Below the pieces are notes generated by a model. It was not told the origin of the DNA, made no database searches, and saw nothing but the letters and a program-made list of their open reading frames with translations. Both the position numbers and the translations under genes were made by a program. This document shows, one piece after another, positions 30,217 to 40,540 of a stretch of 56,526 bases of DNA; position 1 is the stretch's first letter; each line of letters begins with the position of its first letter. The stretch is taken from assembly GCA_965366365.1 (NCBI GenBank), contig CBDUEV010000013.1:1-56526 (forward strand). Reading direction: 5' to 3'. The DNA comes from CBDUEV01 sp965366365 (GTDB lineage: Bacteria > Actinomycetota > Acidimicrobiia > Spongiisociales > JAENVV01).

Positions 30217-33200
30217 GTGGACGCGCCCGCCCTCCCACAGGACTCTTCCGCGGACGCCTTCGCCGACGAGGCTGTTGCCTTGGTGGCGGATTGGGTGAGC
30301 CGGGCCGAGAGCGGCGCGGGACGCAAGGAACGGGTCCTGGCCAACCGCCTCGCGGAGCTCATCACGGATGAGACGGCGGTCGCCTTCACCATGCAGTTCG
30401 TCGACCGAGTGGCGCGCCCGGAAACCGACTCGGCCGCCGCCCACCAACTCCAAATACTCGTCGAGGATTCGACGGTGCCCTCCTTCTTGTCGCCTGTCGA
30501 CCGGGTCCTTCTCCGGCTGGGGAGTCTGGTGGCACCGATGCTCCCCGCCATCGCCATGCCCCTCGCCCGCCTCCGGATGCGCTCTCTCGTCGGGCACCTG
30601 GTGGCCGACGCCGCTCCCCGCAAGCTCGGGCAGCACCTCGCCGCGCACCGAACCCAGGGTTTCACGTCGAATGTCAACCTGCTCGGAGAGATGATCTTGG
30701 GCGAAGCGGAAGCCGAGCGAAGGTTCGCACGGACGCTCAAAGCCGTGAAGCGATCCGACGTCGACTACATGTCGATCAAGGTGTCGAACCTGGCCAGCCA
30801 GCTCGATCTCTGGGCCTACGACGCCACCCTCGCCCGGGTTGTCGAGCGGCTCCGCACCCTCTACACAACGGCCGAGCAGGCCACTCCGCCCACCTTCGTG
30901 AACTTGGATATGGAGGAGTACGAGGACCTGGACCTCACCATCGAGGCCTTCATCGCATTACTCGACGAGAAGCCTGAGCTCGACGCCGGAATCGTTCTCC
31001 AGGCCTATCTACCGGACACCTTCGCCGCGCTCCAGCGGCTGGTCGGCTGGGCCAACGACCGCCATGCCCGGGGAGGCGGCACGATCAAAGTGAGGCTGGT
31101 CAAGGGAGCCAACCTGGCCATGGAACGTGTGGAAGCAGAAATGCACGGCTGGGAGCAGGCACCGTATCCCACGAAGCTCGAGTCGGACGCCAACTTCAAG
31201 AGATGCCTCGATTGGGTATGCCACCCCGAGCATCTGGCCGGTGTTCGCATCGGCGTGGCGAGCCACAATCTCTTCGACGTGGCATGGGCGCATCTCCTCG
31301 CCGAGGGCCGTCGTGTCTCCGATCGCGTCGAGTTCGAGATGCTCCAAGGAATGGCGCCATCCCACTCGCACCTTGTCCACGAAGCCACGGGTTCGATGCT
31401 CCTCTACACACCGGTGGTCTCATCCACCGACTTCGATGTGGCGATCGGATACCTGTTTCGACGCCTCGAAGAGAACGCCTCGAGTGACAACTTCCTCAGG
31501 TTCCTCTTCAGCCTTCAGCCCGGGTCAGAGGCCTTCGTCCACCAGGAGCAGATCTTCCGAGCATCACTCGCGGCGCGGTGGGACGTGAGCACCTCTCCCC
31601 GTCGTCGCCAGGACCGCACCCAGCCGCAGGCGCCCGCCCCGACCGACATTCCCTTCGTCAACGAGCCCGACACGGACCCCGCCATCCCCGCCAACCGGGA
31701 GTGGGCTCGTCAGGTGGTGGGGCGCCGCCCCGCCCAGGTTCGGGAACCCATCACCACGACGGCTTCGGCTATCGACGAGCGCCTTGCCACAGCCAGGAGA
31801 GGAGCCGCATCATGGTCTCGACTCTCCGGCGCCGAGCGACGGGCGGTCCTGCTCGACGTGGCGGAGGCGCTGGTGCACCGGCGCGGCGCTCTCATCTCGG
31901 CCATGGTCCACGAAGCGTCGAAGACCGTCAGTCAGGCCGATCCCGAAGTGAGTGAGGCCATCGATTTCGCCCGCTACTACGCCGACCGAGCTCTCGACCT
32001 CGAATCGTACGAAGGAACGTTCACTCCCCTGGGAACGATTGCGGTTGTCCCGCCGTGGAATTTCCCCGTGGCGATCCCCGCCGGAGGAGTCCTGGCTGCC
32101 CTCGCGGCAGGGAACGCCGTCATCCTGAAACCGGCTCCCGAAACTCCTCGCTGCGCCGAACTCGTCGCGGAGGCATGCTGGGAAGCCGGGGTGCCGACCG
32201 ATGTGCTTCAGTTCGTCCGCACCCCCGACGACGACGTGGGCCGACACCTGGTCACGCACGAGGGGGTGGACGGACTGATTCTGACCGGGAGTTGGGACAC
32301 CGCGGTCCTGTTCAGGTCGTGGAAGCCGGCGCTCCGCCTCTTCGCAGAGACGAGCGGCAAGAACTCGATGATCGTGACTCCCTATGCCGACCTGGATCTG
32401 GCGGTCGCCGATCTGGTCACGTCGGCCTTTGGGCACTCGGGCCAGAAGTGTTCTGCCGCCAGCCTGGGGATCCTGGTAGGCGAGGTGTTCGATTCGGAGC
32501 GATTCCGTCGACAGCTCGTCGACGCCACGGTGAGCTTGTCCGTGGGACCGACCAGCGAGCTGGCGTCCGTGGTTGGCCCCGTCATCCTGCCGCCGACCGG
32601 GGCCCTCGCCAGGGCGCTATCCGATACCGAGGCTCGCTGGCTGCTCGAGCCCAGGCAGCTCGACGCCGAGGGAAGGCTCTGGTCGCCGGGCATTGTCGAC
32701 GCCGTGGCACCCGGCTCATGGTTCCATCAAACCGAGTGTTTCGGCCCTGTACTCGGACTCATGCGGGCCGAGACCGTCGAGCACGCCTTGGCTCTCCAGA
32801 ACGCCACCCCATACGGCCTGACGGGGGGAATCCACACCCTCGATCCCCACGAAATCACACTCTGGGAAGAGAACGCACAGGTGGGCAACGGCTACATCAA
32901 CCGACACATCACCGGTGCCATCGTCCAACGCCAGCCCTTTGGCGGTTGGAAGCGTTCGGTCGTCGGGCCCGGAGGAAAGGCGGGCGGCCCCAACTATGTG
33001 GCTCAGTTGGGCTGCTGGGATTCGGTGGCGGCGCCCTCCGACACCGCCCCGCCGGTCGACCGAGCCTCCGAACTGCTCGAACGGTTCCTACATGGGCTCG
33101 GTACCGAGGATGCCACCTGGCTCAGAGCCTGCGCCGGGAGCGACCAGCAATGGTGGGAACGCGAGTACGGGGCGGTCCACGACCCGAGCGGGCTGGCCGT

Positions 33201-33603
33201 AGAGGCCAACCGGTTCCGATACCGCCCCCGCCCTGAGGTCGCGGTCCGGATCGAGCGCGACGCCCGCCCGAGCCAGGCGCTCCGAACGATCTTGGCGTGC
33301 GCTCGAGCCGGCGTGGATCTCGACATCTCCTCTCCCGGCGAGGTGCCCTGGCTGGCGGCTGCCGGGCTCGAAGTGACCATTGAGCCCACCGTCACACTCA
33401 TCGGTCGCCTCCAACCGTGGTCGAGAATCCGCGTGGTGGGTGGGTTCGACCCGGAACACCTGCCCACCGCGCACCGCGCCGAGATCGACCTCGTCGACGC
33501 CCCGGTGGCAGCGTCCGGCCGGATCGAGCTCCTTTGGTATCTACGCGAGCAATCGATCAGCCAGACGCTTCATCGGTTTGGCAACCTCATCGGCTCGGGA
33601 TAG
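30217..33603 (+). CDS. putA: Bifunctional proline dehydrogenase / P5C dehydrogenase PutA
   Basis: The 1128-residue protein starts at GTG 30217 (AGGTAGGGG upstream). Residues ~80-440 are the FAD-dependent proline dehydrogenase barrel ('DYMSIKVSNLASQLDLWAYD' and 'RLVKGANLAMERVEAEMHGW'). Residues ~500-950 are the aldehyde dehydrogenase ('VVPPWNFPVAIPAGGVLAAL', 'FAETSGKNSMIV', catalytic Cys745 in 'GHSGQKCSA'). A C-terminal domain of ~150 residues follows. No N-terminal ribbon-helix-helix domain is present, so it is not an autorepressor. It converts proline to glutamate, feeding electrons to quinone and NAD. Its end overlaps the convergent gene by 17 bases. Confidence 0.95.
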   Translation: MDAPALPQDSSADAFADEAVALVADWVSRAESGAGRKERVLANRLAELITDETAVAFTMQFVDRVARPETDSAAAHQLQILVEDSTVPSFLSPVDRVLLRLGSLVAPMLPAIAMPLARLRMRSLVGHLVADAAPRKLGQHLAAHRTQGFTSNVNLLGEMILGEAEAERRFARTLKAVKRSDVDYMSIKVSNLASQLDLWAYDATLARVVERLRTLYTTAEQATPPTFVNLDMEEYEDLDLTIEAFIALLDEKPELDAGIVLQAYLPDTFAALQRLVGWANDRHARGGGTIKVRLVKGANLAMERVEAEMHGWEQAPYPTKLESDANFKRCLDWVCHPEHLAGVRIGVASHNLFDVAWAHLLAEGRRVSDRVEFEMLQGMAPSHSHLVHEATGSMLLYTPVVSSTDFDVAIGYLFRRLEENASSDNFLRFLFSLQPGSEAFVHQEQIFRASLAARWDVSTSPRRRQDRTQPQAPAPTDIPFVNEPDTDPAIPANREWARQVVGRRPAQVREPITTTASAIDERLATARRGAASWSRLSGAERRAVLLDVAEALVHRRGALISAMVHEASKTVSQADPEVSEAIDFARYYADRALDLESYEGTFTPLGTIAVVPPWNFPVAIPAGGVLAALAAGNAVILKPAPETPRCAELVAEACWEAGVPTDVLQFVRTPDDDVGRHLVTHEGVDGLILTGSWDTAVLFRSWKPALRLFAETSGKNSMIVTPYADLDLAVADLVTSAFGHSGQKCSAASLGILVGEVFDSERFRRQLVDATVSLSVGPTSELASVVGPVILPPTGALARALSDTEARWLLEPRQLDAEGRLWSPGIVDAVAPGSWFHQTECFGPVLGLMRAETVEHALALQNATPYGLTGGIHTLDPHEITLWEENAQVGNGYINRHITGAIVQRQPFGGWKRSVVGPGGKAGGPNYVAQLGCWDSVAAPSDTAPPVDRASELLERFLHGLGTEDATWLRACAGSDQQWWEREYGAVHDPSGLAVEANRFRYRPRPEVAVRIERDARPSQALRTILACARAGVDLDISSPGEVPWLAAAGLEVTIEPTVTLIGRLQPWSRIRVVGGFDPEHLPTAHRAEIDLVDAPVAASGRIELLWYLREQSISQTLHRFGNLIGSG

Positions 33604-34765
33604 GTGGCGCGGCCAACCGCGGCGAGGACCTGCGGGTCCGACCGATCCCAAGAGCCCACGCCCCCAGCCCGGTGACCCAGGCGAGCGCCGCCACCCACGG
33701 TCCGATCGTCGGAAGCAATACCCCCACGCCGACGACGACCAACCCGATCAACACCTGCGGGAAGAGCGTCCGACCTGGAACGATGCGACGACCCAGCGCC
33801 AGGGCGATCGGCGCCACACCGACCACCAGCGCAGCCGCCAGCGCGGCCAGCCACATCGCCACGAAAGGAACCAGAACGATCGCCACGACCAGCACCAGAT
33901 CGGGAGAGCTCACCGCGGCGCCGACTGCCAAGGCGACGAACGCCGCCGGCGGCACGACCACCACGGCCAGGCCCATCGACAGCGCCCGGAGCCAACGCCA
34001 ACCCGACAGCGCCGCGGTGGCGTGCCGAACCGAGAGGGGCGCCACCGAGAATGCGAGCAGGGTGAGCAGAGAGATCACCAACGTGGCCAGGAGCGCAGAC
34101 AGCAGGAGCAGGGTTCTCACCCGAAGCGGGGTCGGAACCCGTCCGAGTTCGATCGACACGCCATCGACCTGCACATCGCCAATGGTGGCGTCTGCCCGAT
34201 ACCGCAGATCACCTCCCACAACAGCCCCGTCTGCCACGAGCAGGCGGTCGGCGTTGACCTCGGCGTCGCCATTCACCCGCCCGGCGAGGTGGACCCGGTC
34301 GACCACCTGAATGCGAATGTCTCCACCTACCGTCGAATCGGTTGCCGTCTCCAGCGCATAGGCAAAAGCGAGGATGTCTCTCCCCACATCGCCAGAGGCG
34401 CGCATCGTTCTCGCTGCCACGACGACATCCTCCCCCACGCGGCCGTCGATCACCACCTGATCGGCCACGCCTCGCACCGACCCGTCGACCCGACCGGTGA
34501 TCTCGATTCGGGTGGTGAGGGCGATCACATCCCCCTCCACCACGCCCTCGACCACGATCGATTCGAAGGCGGTCGCCACCAGGTCACCTTGGATCCGGCC
34601 TCTGATCACGACCGAGTTGCCTGACGAGTACAGGTCCTCGGTGATCACGTCGGCCTCGCGGATCAGAACCCGGTCGCCTGAGGCCGTGTCAGCTCCGGCA
34701 GCCGGAGCTGCGGTCATCGACGCCAGGACGAGAAAGAGGAAAGCCGCCCAGCGGCTAGAGGACAT
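33587..34765 (-). CDS. Signal-peptide protein with bactofilin-like repeats and membrane domain
   Basis: The 392-residue protein starts at ATG 34765. A signal peptide (1-25, 'LVLASMTAAPAAGADT') leads into ~170 residues of short beta repeats ('VVIRGRIQGDLVATAFESI', 'VVEGVVEGDVIAL', 'VVIDGRVGEDVVVAA'), the right-handed beta-helix pattern of polymer-forming/bactofilin-like domains. About five membrane spans follow. The repeats should lie outside the membrane. The start overlaps the nuoN end by 11 bases, so it is coupled to the complex I operon; no link to respiration is known. Confidence 0.78.
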   Translation of the reverse strand: MSSSRWAAFLFLVLASMTAAPAAGADTASGDRVLIREADVITEDLYSSGNSVVIRGRIQGDLVATAFESIVVEGVVEGDVIALTTRIEITGRVDGSVRGVADQVVIDGRVGEDVVVAARTMRASGDVGRDILAFAYALETATDSTVGGDIRIQVVDRVHLAGRVNGDAEVNADRLLVADGAVVGGDLRYRADATIGDVQVDGVSIELGRVPTPLRVRTLLLLSALLATLVISLLTLLAFSVAPLSVRHATAALSGWRWLRALSMGLAVVVVPPAAFVALAVGAAVSSPDLVLVVAIVLVPFVAMWLAALAAALVVGVAPIALALGRRIVPGRTLFPQVLIGLVVVGVGVLLPTIGPWVAALAWVTGLGAWALGIGRTRRSSPRLAAPPIPSR

Positions 34766-36242
34766 TCGAGATGAAATCGAGGAGCGGTCCCGGGTATACG
34801 CCGGCTGCGATCGTGACGAAAGCCGCCAGAACGAGCGCCCAACGGGCCGGTGTCTCCAACGCCGGCACGGATCGCGCCGCGCCGGGACCCTCCGCAACCG
34901 GATCTCTCATGAACATGTCGACGACGACGCGCAGGTAGAAGAAGAAGGCCGCCACCGAAGCCACCAGACCAACCACCACCAGCCACTCGAGACCTTCGGT
35001 CCACACCTGCCGGAACACTCCAAACTTGGCCACGAACCCCGAGGTGAGGGGCATGCCGGACATCCCGATCATCATCAGCCCCAACATGGCGGCCAGGAAC
35101 GGTGAGGTTCGGCCCAACCCGACGTAGCTCTCGCGTGGCGAACCCGAGCTGGATGCACCGGAGACGACCGCCACCACCCCGAAAGCAGCCACTAATTGAA
35201 CGACGTAGACGGCGAGGTAAAACATGACTTCTTGCCGAGCGACCGCTCCGGCAGCGATGCCGACGAGGATGAAGCCGGCATGCGCGACGCCCGAGTAGGC
35301 CAGCATGCGGCGGACGTCGGATTGGCTGATCGCCAGCAGCGTCCCGACCACGATGGAGGCGGCCGCCACCCCGGCGAGCGGCGGCTGCCACGCTTCGAAC
35401 TGGGAGCCGAACGCCACGTAGACGATGCGGGCCAATCCGGCGAAGCCCCCGATCTTGGCGGCGGCGGCCATGAAGCCGACCGCTCCCGCCGGCGCTCCTT
35501 GATAGACGTCCGGAGCCCAGCTGTGGAACGGGGCTGCGGTCACTTTGAACAGCAAACCCGCCACCATCAGCGCCAGGGCCAACAGCGAGACGCCTGGGGC
35601 CAGGTTGACCACACCCGCAAAGTTCACGTCGTAGTCGTTGATGCCGACGCCGCCGGTGGCCGCGTAGAACAAGGCCACCCCGTACACGAACACCGCCGAG
35701 GCGAACGAGCCGAGTAGGAAGTATTTGAGAGCTGCTTCGTCGGCCCATGGTTGGTCGCGAGTCATTCCGGCCAGCACATAGAGGCTGATCGAACCGACTT
35801 CGAGGCCGATGAACAACATCATCAAGTTGGCGGATGCTGCCAGCAACGAGAACCCGATCACCGCCAGCAGCATGAGCGCGATGGTCTCGGCGCGTCGGGC
35901 TTCCATCTCGGTGATGAAACGCCATCCGAGCGCCAAGGCCAATGCCAGGACCACCAGGAGCGCTGCCCTGGCCAGCACCGCAAGGCCATCCATTTCCAGC
36001 ATGTCGATGAAGAAGCGCTCACCCGCAATGGCAGTGCCGTCGCGCAACATTCGGTACTGCACGGCCGTGGCGACGGCCGCCAGGCCCACTCCCAGCACGA
36101 CGACCACCGCATGGACATCGGACTTGATGGGTTTGGCCGTGACGTCATAGGACAAGATCACAACCACGGCCGCAAGTAGGAAGAGTTCGGGGGCAATCGC
36201 CATCCAGGAGGCGGTCTCTGCCAGCAGCTCGAAGCTACTCAT
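34755..36242 (-). CDS. nuoN: NADH-quinone oxidoreductase subunit N
   Basis: The 495-residue antiporter-like membrane subunit of complex I starts at ATG 36242, inside the last codons of nuoM (8-base overlap). It has about 14 spans, with the conserved proton-path region 'ALKYFLLGSFASAVFVYGVALFY' region (broken-helix Lys) and 'WAPDVYQGAPAGAVGFMAAAAK' region. It pumps protons as part of the membrane arm. The stop overlaps the bactofilin-like gene. Confidence 0.96.
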   Translation of the reverse strand: MSSFELLAETASWMAIAPELFLLAAVVVILSYDVTAKPIKSDVHAVVVVLGVGLAAVATAVQYRMLRDGTAIAGERFFIDMLEMDGLAVLARAALLVVLALALALGWRFITEMEARRAETIALMLLAVIGFSLLAASANLMMLFIGLEVGSISLYVLAGMTRDQPWADEAALKYFLLGSFASAVFVYGVALFYAATGGVGINDYDVNFAGVVNLAPGVSLLALALMVAGLLFKVTAAPFHSWAPDVYQGAPAGAVGFMAAAAKIGGFAGLARIVYVAFGSQFEAWQPPLAGVAAASIVVGTLLAISQSDVRRMLAYSGVAHAGFILVGIAAGAVARQEVMFYLAVYVVQLVAAFGVVAVVSGASSSGSPRESYVGLGRTSPFLAAMLGLMMIGMSGMPLTSGFVAKFGVFRQVWTEGLEWLVVVGLVASVAAFFFYLRVVVDMFMRDPVAEGPGAARSVPALETPARWALVLAAFVTIAAGVYPGPLLDFISNVL

Positions 36243-37764
36243 GGTCGACTCCCAGCACCAGGCCCGACTCGGGGATCTCATAATCGGTGGTCGCCACTAC
36301 ACGGTCCAGGACGGCGTCCGTGGAAGGGGAGATCCGGTCGAGCAGAATCTTCGGATAGAGACCCAGCACGAGGATGAGCACCACGAGAGGCGCCATGACG
36401 GCGATCTCCCTGGCGTTGACGTCCACCAACCGGTCATTCTCTGGATTGTCGATCGGTCCGGTGAATACCCGCTCGTAGGCCCACAGCAGGTAGATCGCCG
36501 CGAGGACCACCCCGGAGGCGGCCACGATGGCGAAGACGGGCAGGGAGGGATACGACCCGATGAGAATCAGGAATTCACCCACGAAGCCGGCGAGGCCCGG
36601 CAGGCCGATCGAAGCAAAGGCAGAGAAGAGGAAGAGACCGGCGTAGATCGGCATTCTTTGGGCGATGCCTCCGAAGTCGGCGATCTTCTTGGTATGCCGT
36701 CGCTCGTAGATCATCCCCACCAACAGGAACAATGCACCGGTGGTGAGACCGTGATTTACCATCTGGATGACGCCACCTTCCAGACCCGACCGGGTGAGGG
36801 CGAAGATGCCGAGGACGATGAAACCGAGGTGGCTCACCGACGAGTAGGCCACGAGTTTCTTGAGGTCGGGTTGCACGATGGCGACGACCGCTCCATAGAC
36901 GATGCCGATCACCGCCAGGACCGCCATCACCGGTATCAGCTCGACCGATGCCTCGGGAAAGAGCGGCAGGTTGAAGCGAAGAAAGCCATAGGTGCCCAGC
37001 TTCAGCATCACGCCTGCCAGAAGAACAGAACCTGCGGTTGGCGCCTGCACGTGGGCGTCAGGGAGCCAGGTGTGGAACGGGAACATGGGCACCTTGATGG
37101 CGAAGGCCAACCCGAAGGCCCCGAACAACCACATCTGGGCGGTCCGGCTCAGCTCCACGCCCAGCAGATCGAAGTAGTCGAAGGAGAACGTTCCGGTCTG
37201 GCGAGCGTGGTAGGCGCCGAGTGCCACGATCCCCGCCAGCATGAGTGCGGAGCCGAACGCCGTGTACAAGAAGAATTTGATGGCCGCGTAGATGCGGTCC
37301 TCGGCGCCCCAGATCCCGATGATGAAATACATGGGAATGAGGATGGCTTCGAAGAAGACGAAGAAGATGAACAGATCGAGGGAGATGAAGACGCCAATCA
37401 ATCCCGCTTCGAGGAAGAGCACCATCGCCACGAACAAGCGCGTCCGATCGGTGATCGCCACCGAAGCGGCGAGTGAGATCGGGATGAGGATCGTGGTGAG
37501 CACGATGAGCGGAAGGGCGATTCCATCCACGCCCACGTGCCACGAGATCCCCCATGGCTCGTACCACGTGGCGATTTCGGTGAACTGGAAGCTGGCCACC
37601 TTCTGGAACTCCGCGAAGAGAACCCCGGCCAGGCCAAGCGGCAAGAGACTCAGGGCGAGACCAACCGGTAGGTGAAGCTCGGTGCGGCTCTTTGGCAACA
37701 TCATCACCAGCACAGCCGATACGACGGGCACGACCACCAATGCCGAGAGGATCGGGAAGTCCAT
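36235..37764 (-). CDS. nuoM: NADH-quinone oxidoreductase subunit M
   Basis: The 509-residue antiporter-like subunit has ~14 spans. Typical segments are 'FFEAILIPMYFIIGIWG' with the conserved Glu, 'FAIKVPMFPFHTWLPDAHVQ' region (Lys of the proton channel) and 'VAYSSVSHLGFIVLGIFAL'. It starts at ATG 37764, sharing one base with the nuoL stop, and overlaps nuoN by 8 bases, so the three subunits are tightly coupled. Confidence 0.96.
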   Translation of the reverse strand: MDFPILSALVVVPVVSAVLVMMLPKSRTELHLPVGLALSLLPLGLAGVLFAEFQKVASFQFTEIATWYEPWGISWHVGVDGIALPLIVLTTILIPISLAASVAITDRTRLFVAMVLFLEAGLIGVFISLDLFIFFVFFEAILIPMYFIIGIWGAEDRIYAAIKFFLYTAFGSALMLAGIVALGAYHARQTGTFSFDYFDLLGVELSRTAQMWLFGAFGLAFAIKVPMFPFHTWLPDAHVQAPTAGSVLLAGVMLKLGTYGFLRFNLPLFPEASVELIPVMAVLAVIGIVYGAVVAIVQPDLKKLVAYSSVSHLGFIVLGIFALTRSGLEGGVIQMVNHGLTTGALFLLVGMIYERRHTKKIADFGGIAQRMPIYAGLFLFSAFASIGLPGLAGFVGEFLILIGSYPSLPVFAIVAASGVVLAAIYLLWAYERVFTGPIDNPENDRLVDVNAREIAVMAPLVVLILVLGLYPKILLDRISPSTDAVLDRVVATTDYEIPESGLVLGVDHE

Positions 37765-39692
37765 CAGAACCCTCCCCGCGCCAGCACCCAGATGGCCAGG
37801 CCGATGATGCCGGCCGCCAGGCCGGCTCCATAGTTGCGAACAAACCCGGTTTGCAGCGGGCGCAGCGAACTCGACGCCCGCCCGGTCAAGCCGGCCACTC
37901 CATTGACGATTCCGTCGACGAACGAGTTGTCGAAGCGAGCGGCCAGCTGGGCGATCATCTTGCCGGGAAGCACCAGGAGGTTCCCGTACACGTCATCCAC
38001 CCAGTAGGCGTTCTCCCACGCCAGGAAAGGTCGCCGGGTGTGGTCACGGAACCATTCGCGGAAGTTCGACTCGCGGCCGTATATGAGATAGGCCATGCCG
38101 ATCCCGGCCCCCGCTGCGGCGATGGAGAGCAGGGCGAGGACAGTGAGGAGGGCTGGATCGTCCAGCGCCTCGAGCAGCTGCTCGAGAACCTCGTGCACCT
38201 CATGGAAGGAGGGCTCGAGAAAGTGCTCGAGCGGTTTCCACCAGAAGGTGTTGAGGAAACCGGCGAAGACGGCCAGCAGAGCAAGGACCTGCAGCGGCAA
38301 CACCATCGTGGCCGGCGATTCGTGAGGTTCGACCCCCTCTTCCCACCTGGCCTCGCCCCAAAACGTCATGAACAGCATCCGGCTCATGTAGAAGGCGGTC
38401 AACAGCGCAGTGAGAAGGCCGACCACCCAGAGGACGACGTACCAGTCGCCCTGCACGAAGGTCGACGCCAGGATCTCGTCTTTGGACCAGAAGCCCGCCA
38501 GCGGCGGAACTCCGGCGATAGCCAGCGTGCCCACCAGCATGGTGCGATAGGTCCACGGCATCGCCTTCCGGAGGCCGCCCATCCTGCGCATGTCCTGCTG
38601 TCCGGCCATGCCGTGGATGACCGATCCGGCGCCCAAGAACAACAAAGCCTTGAAGAAGGCGTGGGTCATCAGGTGGAACACGCCGGCAACGTAAGCGGTC
38701 GATCCAACCGCCAGGAACATGTAGCCGAGCTGGCTGATCGTTGAATAGGCCAGCACCTTCTTGATGTCGTTCTGTCCGATGGCGATGGTGGCGGCCCAAA
38801 GCGCCGTGGCGGCGCCGACCGTGGCAACCACCAGTGGCGCGGTCCCGGACAACTCGAACAGGGTGGCGGTCCGTGCGACCAGGTAGACCCCGGCGGTCAC
38901 CATCGTGGCGGCGTGAATCAGGGCCGAGACGGGGGTGGGCCCCTCCATGGCGTCGGGCAACCACACGTAGAGGGGTATCTGCGCCGACTTTCCTGCGGCA
39001 CCGATCAAGAAGAGCAGGCACACGGCGGTCGCGGTGCCCGCGGTTATCACCTGTCCCGGCTCATGAAGCACTGTGGAGAAGGACAGCGTCCCGAATGAGG
39101 CGAAGACGATCATCAGGCCGATGATGAAGGCGAAGTCTCCGATCCGGTTGACGATGAACGCCTTCTTGCCGGCGGCGGCGGCCGAGGGGCGGGTGTACCA
39201 GAAGGAGATGAGGAGATAGGAGCACAGGCCCACCAATTCCCACCCGACGAAGAGCATGGCGAAGTTGTTGGCCAGCACCAGCGTCAGCATCGAGGCGGCA
39301 AACAGATTGAGATAGGTGAAGAAGCGAGGGAACCGTTCGTCCCCGTGCATGTAGCCGATGGAGTAGAGATGGATCAACGAGCCGACCCCTGTCACGACCA
39401 GGGTCATGAGGGCAGCCAGAGGGTCCCAAGCCATCTCGAAGGAAGCGCCGATGGAGGGCATCCAATCCCATAGGCCGACGACATGCGTCTCGGCGAGCTC
39501 TCCGCCTTGGAACATGGGGATGGCGGCTCCGATCGCCACCAGGAAAGAGCCGCCGATCGCTCCCGTGGCCAGCATTCCGGCCCGGGGCTCGCCCAGGAAC
39601 CTTCCGGCGAAATGCAGGAGTACGGCTCCGGCGAGCGGCAGCGCGATGATGAGCCACAAATAGTCGATGAGGAACTCGGAGATCGGGTTCAT
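37764..39692 (-). CDS. nuoL: NADH-quinone oxidoreductase subunit L
   Basis: The 642-residue protein is the distal antiporter-like subunit. Conserved segments are 'GWELVGLCSYLLISFW' (Glu of the channel), 'GKSAQIPLYVWLPDAMEGPT' (Lys), and 'VLAYSTISQLGYMFLAVGS'. The long C-terminal part carries the lateral helix and final span seen in NuoL. It begins 3 bases after the nuoK stop. Confidence 0.96.
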   Translation of the reverse strand: MNPISEFLIDYLWLIIALPLAGAVLLHFAGRFLGEPRAGMLATGAIGGSFLVAIGAAIPMFQGGELAETHVVGLWDWMPSIGASFEMAWDPLAALMTLVVTGVGSLIHLYSIGYMHGDERFPRFFTYLNLFAASMLTLVLANNFAMLFVGWELVGLCSYLLISFWYTRPSAAAAGKKAFIVNRIGDFAFIIGLMIVFASFGTLSFSTVLHEPGQVITAGTATAVCLLFLIGAAGKSAQIPLYVWLPDAMEGPTPVSALIHAATMVTAGVYLVARTATLFELSGTAPLVVATVGAATALWAATIAIGQNDIKKVLAYSTISQLGYMFLAVGSTAYVAGVFHLMTHAFFKALLFLGAGSVIHGMAGQQDMRRMGGLRKAMPWTYRTMLVGTLAIAGVPPLAGFWSKDEILASTFVQGDWYVVLWVVGLLTALLTAFYMSRMLFMTFWGEARWEEGVEPHESPATMVLPLQVLALLAVFAGFLNTFWWKPLEHFLEPSFHEVHEVLEQLLEALDDPALLTVLALLSIAAAGAGIGMAYLIYGRESNFREWFRDHTRRPFLAWENAYWVDDVYGNLLVLPGKMIAQLAARFDNSFVDGIVNGVAGLTGRASSSLRPLQTGFVRNYGAGLAAGIIGLAIWVLARGGF

Positions 39693-39695
39693 CGC

Positions 39696-40007
39696 CTAGC
39701 CCTTCATCTCTGCGAGGGTGTCGACATTGGCGGTGCGCCTGCGCCGGAAGACCGCCACGATGATGGCGAGTCCCACCACCACCTCTGCGGCAGCTACGAC
39801 CAGCACGAAGAACACCGACAGCTGCCCGACCGAGTTCCCGATCGCCGTTCCTGCCGCCACGAAGGTCAGATTGACGGCATTCAGCATCAGCTCCACGGAC
39901 ATGAACATGATGAGTGCGTTGCGACGCGTCAGGAGCCCCGTGGCGCCGACGACGAAGACCAAGGCGGCCAGGCCCATGTACCACCCGGGGGTGACCGTCA
40001 GGTCCAT
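39696..40007 (-). CDS. nuoK: NADH-quinone oxidoreductase subunit K
   Basis: The 103-residue subunit has three spans, with the conserved Glu residues in 'MSVELMLNAVNLTFVA' and 'VAAAEVVVGLAIIVAVFRRR'. The ATG at 40007 shares a base with the nuoJ stop. Longer open frame upstream lies within nuoJ. Confidence 0.96.
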   Translation of the reverse strand: MDLTVTPGWYMGLAALVFVVGATGLLTRRNALIMFMSVELMLNAVNLTFVAAGTAIGNSVGQLSVFFVLVVAAAEVVVGLAIIVAVFRRRRTANVDTLAEMKG

Positions 40008-40540
40008 CAGCGGTCTTCCTCTGACCGGCGGACCGGCCGAGCGAATGCGAGGGCGATCGCCGCGATGGCGGCGATTATCAGCAACAGCGACACGGTTTCG
40101 AAGGGAAGCGCCCACTCGGTGAACAGGTCGACGGAGAGGTTCTGGATGGTTCCGTTGAAAGGTTCCCCCGTGGACTGGCCCAGGTACGTGATCCAGTGGA
40201 AGCCTCGCACGACCAGGGCAACCACCACGCCGACCAAGGCCAGGCCGATCACAGAGACTGCCAGGCGCTGGCGGGGGAGGGTCTCAGTGGTGTCTTCCTC
40301 CTGGTCGATCCCGATGAACATGATGACGAACAGGAACAGGGTCATCACCGCACCGGCGTAGACGATGATCTGCACCGCCGCGACCATGTGGGCGAGATGC
40401 ATCACGTAGAAGACGGCAAACGAAAAGAGGGTGGCCATCATGGCCAGGGCGGAGTAGACGGGATTCTTGGCGAGAATCACGGCCAGTGCTCCCGCCACCG
40501 CCACCAAACCGAACACGACGAACAGGGCGAGCTCCATCAC
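40007..40540 (-). CDS. nuoJ: NADH-quinone oxidoreductase subunit J
   Basis: The 177-residue subunit has five spans, with the NuoJ signature 'NPVYSALAMMATLFSFAVFY' and 'VYAGAVMTLFLFVIMFIG'. It overlaps the nuoI end by 4 bases. A second Met at position 2 is an equally possible start. Confidence 0.95.
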   Translation of the reverse strand: MMELALFVVFGLVAVAGALAVILAKNPVYSALAMMATLFSFAVFYVMHLAHMVAAVQIIVYAGAVMTLFLFVIMFIGIDQEEDTTETLPRQRLAVSVIGLALVGVVVALVVRGFHWITYLGQSTGEPFNGTIQNLSVDLFTEWALPFETVSLLLIIAAIAAIALAFARPVRRSEEDR

